Made by a program: the position numbers and the translations under genes. From a virus: a DNA stretch of 22,313 nucleotides. This document shows, piece after piece, positions 20,350 through 22,313 of the stretch; position 1 is the stretch's first letter; every line of letters starts with the position of its first letter. The stretch lies in the IMG/VR virus record IMGVR_UViG_3300038557_000064, positions 1 to 22,313 of that record; one strand, given 5' to 3'. Below the pieces are notes generated by a model. The model searched no databases. It saw only the letters and a list, made by a program, of their open reading frames with translations, and was not told the DNA's origin.

Positions 20350-22313
20350 TGACCGGCGAGCAGATTATCGGCGAGCTCGGCAACTTCGACGGTGCCGCCG
20401 AGATTCTGCAGGCCTGGCGCGACGGCATGGCGCCGGAGCCGGCCCTGCTGGTCTCGGACTGGGCCGACAAGCACCGCATGCTCGGCTCCCGCGGCAGCGC
20501 CGAGCCCGGTCCGTGGCGCACGAACCGCACGCCCTATCTGCGCGACGTGATGGATGCGCTCTCGCCGGCACATCCGGCCCGACGCGTGGTCTTCATGAAA
20601 GGGGCGCAGGTCGGCGGCACCGAGTGCGGCAACAACTGGATCGGCTACGTCATCCATCACGCGCCGGGTCCGATGCTGGCCGTGCAGCCAACCACCGAAC
20701 TGGCCAAGCGCTTCTCCGACCAGCGCATTGACCCGCTGGTCGAGGAGACGCCTGCCATCCGGCAGCGGGTCGCCCCGGCGCGCTCACGTGACAGCGGCAA
20801 TCGCCAGCTCTCGAAGGAGTTCCCTGGCGGCCAGCTGGTGATGACCGGCGCCAACAGCGCGGTGGGCCTGCGCTCCATGTCGGCCCGCTTCCTGTTCCTG
20901 GACGAGGTCGACGCCTATCCCGGTGACGTCGAGGGCGAGGGCGATCCGGTCGCGCTGGCCGAGGCCCGCGCCCGCACCTTCGGCTGGCGGCGCAAGACCC
21001 TGCTGGTCTCGACGCCCACCATCTCCGGCCTGTCGCGCATCGAGCGGGAGTACCTGGCCAGCGACCAGCGGCGGTTCTTCCTGCCCTGCCCACACTGCGC
21101 GGCGATGCAATGGCTGCGCTTCGAGCGGCTGGTCTGGGACAAAGGCGAGCCGGACAGCGCGCGCTACCTCTGCGAGGCCTGCGACGGTGCGATCGGCGAG
21201 CAGCATAAGACCGCCATGCTGGCCGGCGGCGAATGGCGGCCCACCGCCATACCGCAGGATCCACACGCCATCGGCTTTCACATCTCGGCGCTGTATTCGC
21301 CGGTCGGCTGGTTCTCCTGGTCGCAGGCGGTGCGGGATTGGGAGGCGGCGCAGGGCGACGACCGCGCGATCAAGACGTTCCGGAACACCGTGCTTGGTGA
21401 GACCTGGCAGGAGAGCGGCGAGGCGCCGGACTGGCAGCGGCTTTACGATCGCCGCGAGGAATGGGCGCCCGGCACGGTTGCTGCCGAGGGACTGCTGCTG
21501 ACGGCGGGTGTCGACGTCCAGCGCGATCGGCTCGAGGCCAGCATCTGGGCCTGGGCGCAGGACCGGCAGTCCTGGCTGATCGAGCATCGCATCCTGGTCG
21601 GCAATCCCTTCGAGGCGGCGGTCTGGGACGAACTGCGCGGCCTGCTGGGCGAGACCTGGCGGCACGCTTCCGGCCACCGGCTTGGCCTTGCCATGACGGC
21701 GATCGACAGCGGTGACGGCATGACCACTGCCGAGGTCTACAGCTTCGTGCGTCGCGCCGGTGCCGGGCGCGCCATTGCCGTGAAGGGCCAGGACGGGCTG
21801 CGGGCGGCGATCGGGCAGCCCTCGGCCACGGAGGTGCGGCGGAACGGCCGCAAGCTCGGCGGGCTGAAGGTCTGGCCGGTGGGGTCGTCCTTCCTGAAGG
21901 GCGAGACCTATGGCTGGCTGAAGCTAGAACGGCCGACGGCGGAAAGCGGCGATCCGTTCCCGCCAGGCTTTGTCCACCTGCCGCTGCACGCGGCGGGAGA
22001 GGAATTCTGCCGCCAGCTCACCGCGGAGCAGTTCGTGGCCCGCGCCGGCCGCAACGGCTTTCGCCGGCTGGAATGGGTCAAGACCAGGGAACGGAACGAA
22101 GCACTGGACTGCCGAGTCTATGCCCGCGCCGCGGCTGCTGCGCTTGGCATGGATGGCTGGGGCGACGGGCGTTGGGCACGGATGGCGGATGCGCTGTCGC
22201 TGCCGGCGGTGGAGCCCGCAGCACCGGCGCCGACCGATGGTACCGCGCCGAACACCACGACCAGCACACGCCCGCGGGGCTGGCTCGCGCCGCGCGGCAA
22301 CTGGCTTCGCTGA
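20346..22313 (+). CDS. Phage terminase large subunit, GpA family
   Basis: 655 aa; ATG 20346 overlaps the small subunit stop, and a second ATG at 20349 is equivalent. The ATPase half has FMKGAQVGGTE (residues 83-93) as Walker A and FLFLDEVDAYP (Asp186, Glu187) as Walker B. Cys248/Cys251 and Cys276/Cys279 form a zinc site. The nuclease half has LTAGVDVQRDRLE, AIDSGDGMTT and a C-terminal helical tail. Size and order match lambda-GpA-type terminases, which cut concatemers and pump DNA into the procapsid. The stop is the last codon of the window, so the gene is complete and downstream head genes are expected beyond 22313. Confidence 0.95.
   Translation: MMTGEQIIGELGNFDGAAEILQAWRDGMAPEPALLVSDWADKHRMLGSRGSAEPGPWRTNRTPYLRDVMDALSPAHPARRVVFMKGAQVGGTECGNNWIGYVIHHAPGPMLAVQPTTELAKRFSDQRIDPLVEETPAIRQRVAPARSRDSGNRQLSKEFPGGQLVMTGANSAVGLRSMSARFLFLDEVDAYPGDVEGEGDPVALAEARARTFGWRRKTLLVSTPTISGLSRIEREYLASDQRRFFLPCPHCAAMQWLRFERLVWDKGEPDSARYLCEACDGAIGEQHKTAMLAGGEWRPTAIPQDPHAIGFHISALYSPVGWFSWSQAVRDWEAAQGDDRAIKTFRNTVLGETWQESGEAPDWQRLYDRREEWAPGTVAAEGLLLTAGVDVQRDRLEASIWAWAQDRQSWLIEHRILVGNPFEAAVWDELRGLLGETWRHASGHRLGLAMTAIDSGDGMTTAEVYSFVRRAGAGRAIAVKGQDGLRAAIGQPSATEVRRNGRKLGGLKVWPVGSSFLKGETYGWLKLERPTAESGDPFPPGFVHLPLHAAGEEFCRQLTAEQFVARAGRNGFRRLEWVKTRERNEALDCRVYARAAAAALGMDGWGDGRWARMADALSLPAVEPAAPAPTDGTAPNTTTSTRPRGWLAPRGNWLR

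Overview
The window is a contiguous stretch of a temperate-phage (prophage) genome, or of an element built from one. The host is most likely a high-GC alphaproteobacterium; Acetobacteraceae/Rhodospirillales is my best guess. That rests on strongly G/C-ending codons, the DUF2924/serine-recombinase module, the phage protein families and the DUF3489 protein. No host housekeeping gene, tRNA, rRNA or CRISPR array was seen, so the lineage is inference.

Left arm (1-4370, all leftward). Seven genes are packed head to tail, mostly with 4-bp start/stop overlaps. They are an ImmA/IrrE-type metallopeptidase, an XRE repressor-like protein, a 231-aa hypothetical protein, a 71-aa protein, a DUF2924 gene broken by one in-frame TAG, a serine recombinase, and a small HTH protein whose C-terminus looks abnormal. 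This reads as the lysogeny-control and integration/excision arm.

Control region (4371-4625). It is a divergent, palindrome-rich gap. A 12-bp perfect inverted repeat and a 6-bp dyad are good operator candidates.

Right arm, early genes (4626-15393, all rightward, almost no gaps). It opens with a small sigma-70-like protein and two unknown proteins. A recombination/replication set follows: RecA-like P-loop ATPase, ssDNA-binding-like protein, zinc-motif protein, Cas4/RecB-like nuclease, unknown protein, RecD/Pif1-like helicase, Toprim primase-helicase, RuvC-like resolvase and two small proteins. The last ~330 bp of the primase gene hold an array of G3/C3 tracts arranged as inverted repeats around a 30-nt alternating purine/pyrimidine tract, the strangest DNA in the window.

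Middle and late genes (15394-22313). A 317-bp gap with three stem-loops precedes two tandem, paralogous ParB-domain DNA methyltransferases with no restriction enzyme. A short leftward island follows (DUF3489 protein plus a 78-aa protein). Last come the small and large (GpA-type) terminase genes, the large one ending exactly at the window edge. Portal, capsid, tail and lysis genes would be expected further right.

I see no wholly new named system. The observations most worth pursuing are the G-quadruplex/Z-DNA array in the primase gene, the 17-bp start-codon repeat found in opposite orientations on either side of the control region, the amber-interrupted DUF2924 gene, the primase-helicase without its P-loop lysine, and the methyltransferase pair with a local cluster of TGGCAAC motifs.
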